From: Planctomycetaceae bacterium
GTDB lineage: Bacteria; Planctomycetota; Phycisphaerae; Phycisphaerales; SM1A02
Direction of reading: 5' to 3'
Length of the DNA stretch: 7,828 nucleotides
Assembly (NCBI GenBank): GCA_002737585.1
Contig: NSIA01000180.1
Location: forward strand, 1 to 7,828
Shown here: positions 6,453 through 7,828 of the stretch, piece by piece
Position numbering within the stretch: position 1 is the first letter of the stretch
Layout: every line of letters starts with the position of its first letter
Translations under genes and position numbers: made by a program
Notes under the pieces: model-generated
Told to the model about the DNA's origin: nothing
The model's database searches: none
What the model saw: the letters and a program-made list of their open reading frames with translations, nothing else

Positions 6453-7828
6453 ATGGCCACTGAGAGCACCGTCGTCGTCGAGAACATTGGACCTGCGCGC
6501 AAGCGACTCAAGATCACCATTCCAGCAGCGATGGTGGACGAGCGCCTTACCGAGGCGTATGCCAATGCTCGCACCGAGGTGAATATCCCCGGCTTCCGAC
6601 GCGGCAGCGCACCGATCGGCCTGATCGAGAAGCGCTTCGGCGCGTCGATCATGGAAGACCTGCGCCGCCGGCTCCTGACCGATGCGTACTCCAAGGCGCT
6701 GCAGGATCACAAGCTCCAGCCCGTTGCAGACCCAGAGGTGGACGAGGCAGCCGCTGACGTTGAGATCAAGCGCGGCAAGGCGATCGAAGTCTCGATGGAT
6801 ATTGAAGTCATCCCGGAGATCACCCTGCCAAAGTTGGAGGACGTGGAAGTCAGCCGCCCAGTGGCAGAAGTTGATGAGAAGTACCTCGCCGACGAGATTC
6901 GCCGACTCGGCTACCGCTTCGGAACTCCGGCTCGGATCGACGGCCCCTTTGAGACTCTCGATCGCATGGTTGGCAAAGCCACGGTGCGCGTCAAGGGTGC
7001 CAAGCAGGACCCGTACTTTGAATCCGCTGAGTGCCTCGTAGTGGTGCCCGATGCAGAAGACGAAGGCAAGGGACAAGTGCTCGGTCTCATGTTTGACGAC
7101 CTGAGTAAGCACGTCACTGGCAAGAAGGTTGGTGACACCATTATTCTGAAGACCACCGGTCCAGAAGTTCATGAGCGCGAAGACCTCCGCGGTGCGGAAA
7201 TCACCGTGGAATTCACGCCAACGCAAGCAGAACGCATCACTCCATCCGAACCAGCCGCAGTGGCTGAGTCGCTTGGTCTTGGTGCAGTTGAGAACTTGCG
7301 CGAGCAAGTGAAACTCTCACTTGAATCACGCCGCGATCAAGAGCAACGCGCCGCCATGCGCGAGCAAGCCGCCGAGTGGCTCCTTGAGAAGGTGACTTTC
7401 GATCTTCCAGAGAAGATGTCGGGCGCTCAAGTTGCACGCAACATTGAGATGCAGCGCATCCAACTCCAGCAGCAAGGAATGGAAGAGGCGCAGATTGAGC
7501 ATCGCCTTGCCGAGATCCGCGGAGCCAGCGAAGAAGACACCCGCAAGCGTTTGCGCGCGTTCTTTATTCTTGCTCGTTTGGCGCAGGACCTTGGTATTGA
7601 TGTTTCCGACGCCGAACTCAACGCATCGATCGTGCAGATGGCTCGCTCACGCGGCACTCGCCCGGATCAGATTCGTACTGAACTCCAGCAGAATGGCCGC
7701 CTGAACGAGATGGCATTGGCCATCCGCGAAGCCAAGACGCTTGACCGCGTTCTTGCCAAGGCCAAGGTCACTGATGTGCCAGCCGAAGAGTGGAACAAGA
7801 TCGTTGCCGAAAAGCAGAAGGCAGCGAC
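6453..7828 (+). CDS. tig: trigger factor, ribosome-associated chaperone, 3'-truncated by window edge
   Basis: Trigger factor, the chaperone that docks at the ribosome exit tunnel and shelters nascent chains. The reading frame is open to the window end (458 codons). Residues 1-115 form the ribosome-binding domain, with the signature as GFRRGSAP at 47-54 (usual form GFRKGKVP, so Lys is replaced by Ser52). Residues about 155-255 occupy the FKBP-like prolyl isomerase position but are divergent. The SurA-like C-terminal arms follow, with typical end text (SDAELNASIVQMARSRGTRPDQ and IREAKTLDRVLAKAKVTD). Family alignment suggests that only a short tail is missing; E. coli has 432 residues. ATG 6453 gives the usual N-terminus, though no Shine-Dalgarno sequence is evident before it. 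A clpP gene often follows tig, but the window ends first. Confidence 0.94.
   Translation, partial: MATESTVVVENIGPARKRLKITIPAAMVDERLTEAYANARTEVNIPGFRRGSAPIGLIEKRFGASIMEDLRRRLLTDAYSKALQDHKLQPVADPEVDEAAADVEIKRGKAIEVSMDIEVIPEITLPKLEDVEVSRPVAEVDEKYLADEIRRLGYRFGTPARIDGPFETLDRMVGKATVRVKGAKQDPYFESAECLVVVPDAEDEGKGQVLGLMFDDLSKHVTGKKVGDTIILKTTGPEVHEREDLRGAEITVEFTPTQAERITPSEPAAVAESLGLGAVENLREQVKLSLESRRDQEQRAAMREQAAEWLLEKVTFDLPEKMSGAQVARNIEMQRIQLQQQGMEEAQIEHRLAEIRGASEEDTRKRLRAFFILARLAQDLGIDVSDAELNASIVQMARSRGTRPDQIRTELQQNGRLNEMALAIREAKTLDRVLAKAKVTDVPAEEWNKIVAEKQKAA

Noticed and set aside
7296..7369. Repeated CGCGAGCAAG within tig
   Set aside because: It is two in-frame occurrences encoding a common Arg-Glu-Gln run in a helical arm, explained by codon preference rather than a DNA element.
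1..7828. CRISPR arrays, tRNA/rRNA genes, insertion sequences, prophage or toxin-antitoxin genes
   Set aside because: Nearly all bases lie in five well-supported genes, and the gaps contain only the sites listed. No such signals were found.

Overview
The window is a densely packed, single-strand stretch of a bacterial chromosome, moderately GC-rich by eye. It holds five plus-strand protein genes, with only about 100 bases of non-coding DNA at each of two gaps. I see no mobile element, RNA gene or CRISPR. The organism cannot be named with certainty. A type III glutamine synthetase, a highly divergent trigger factor and an uncharacterised AAA+/VWA pair are compatible with a planctomycete-like (Phycisphaerae-type) bacterium, but this is a low-confidence inference from remembered families, not a search.

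Layout: (1) The C-terminal three quarters or so of a CorA-type magnesium/cobalt channel runs in from the left edge to 781. (2) After 21 bases comes a MoxR/Mg-chelatase-I-like AAA+ ATPase (803-2263). (3) Five bases later, probably translationally coupled, comes a VWA-domain protein with an intact MIDAS metal site (2269-4068). (4) After a 101-base gap with a good sigma-70-type promoter and a hairpin-embedded ribosome binding site comes a type III glutamine synthetase (4170-6353). (5) After a 99-base gap with a -10-like box and a 13-bp tandem repeat comes trigger factor (6453 to the right edge, almost complete).

How they may work together: the ATPase and VWA protein form the classic two-part arrangement of metal chelatases and MoxR chaperones. 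The AAA+ ring hydrolyses ATP, and the VWA partner carries the metal-dependent protein-binding site. Here the pair sits directly behind a Mg2+/Co2+ channel gene. I recognise it as the same general family as the uncharacterised mycobacterial Rv0958/Rv0959 pair, and its substrate is unknown. It is the best candidate in the window for an undescribed system. Glutamine synthetase (ammonium assimilation) and trigger factor (nascent-chain chaperone) look like separate housekeeping transcription units, each with its own promoter region.
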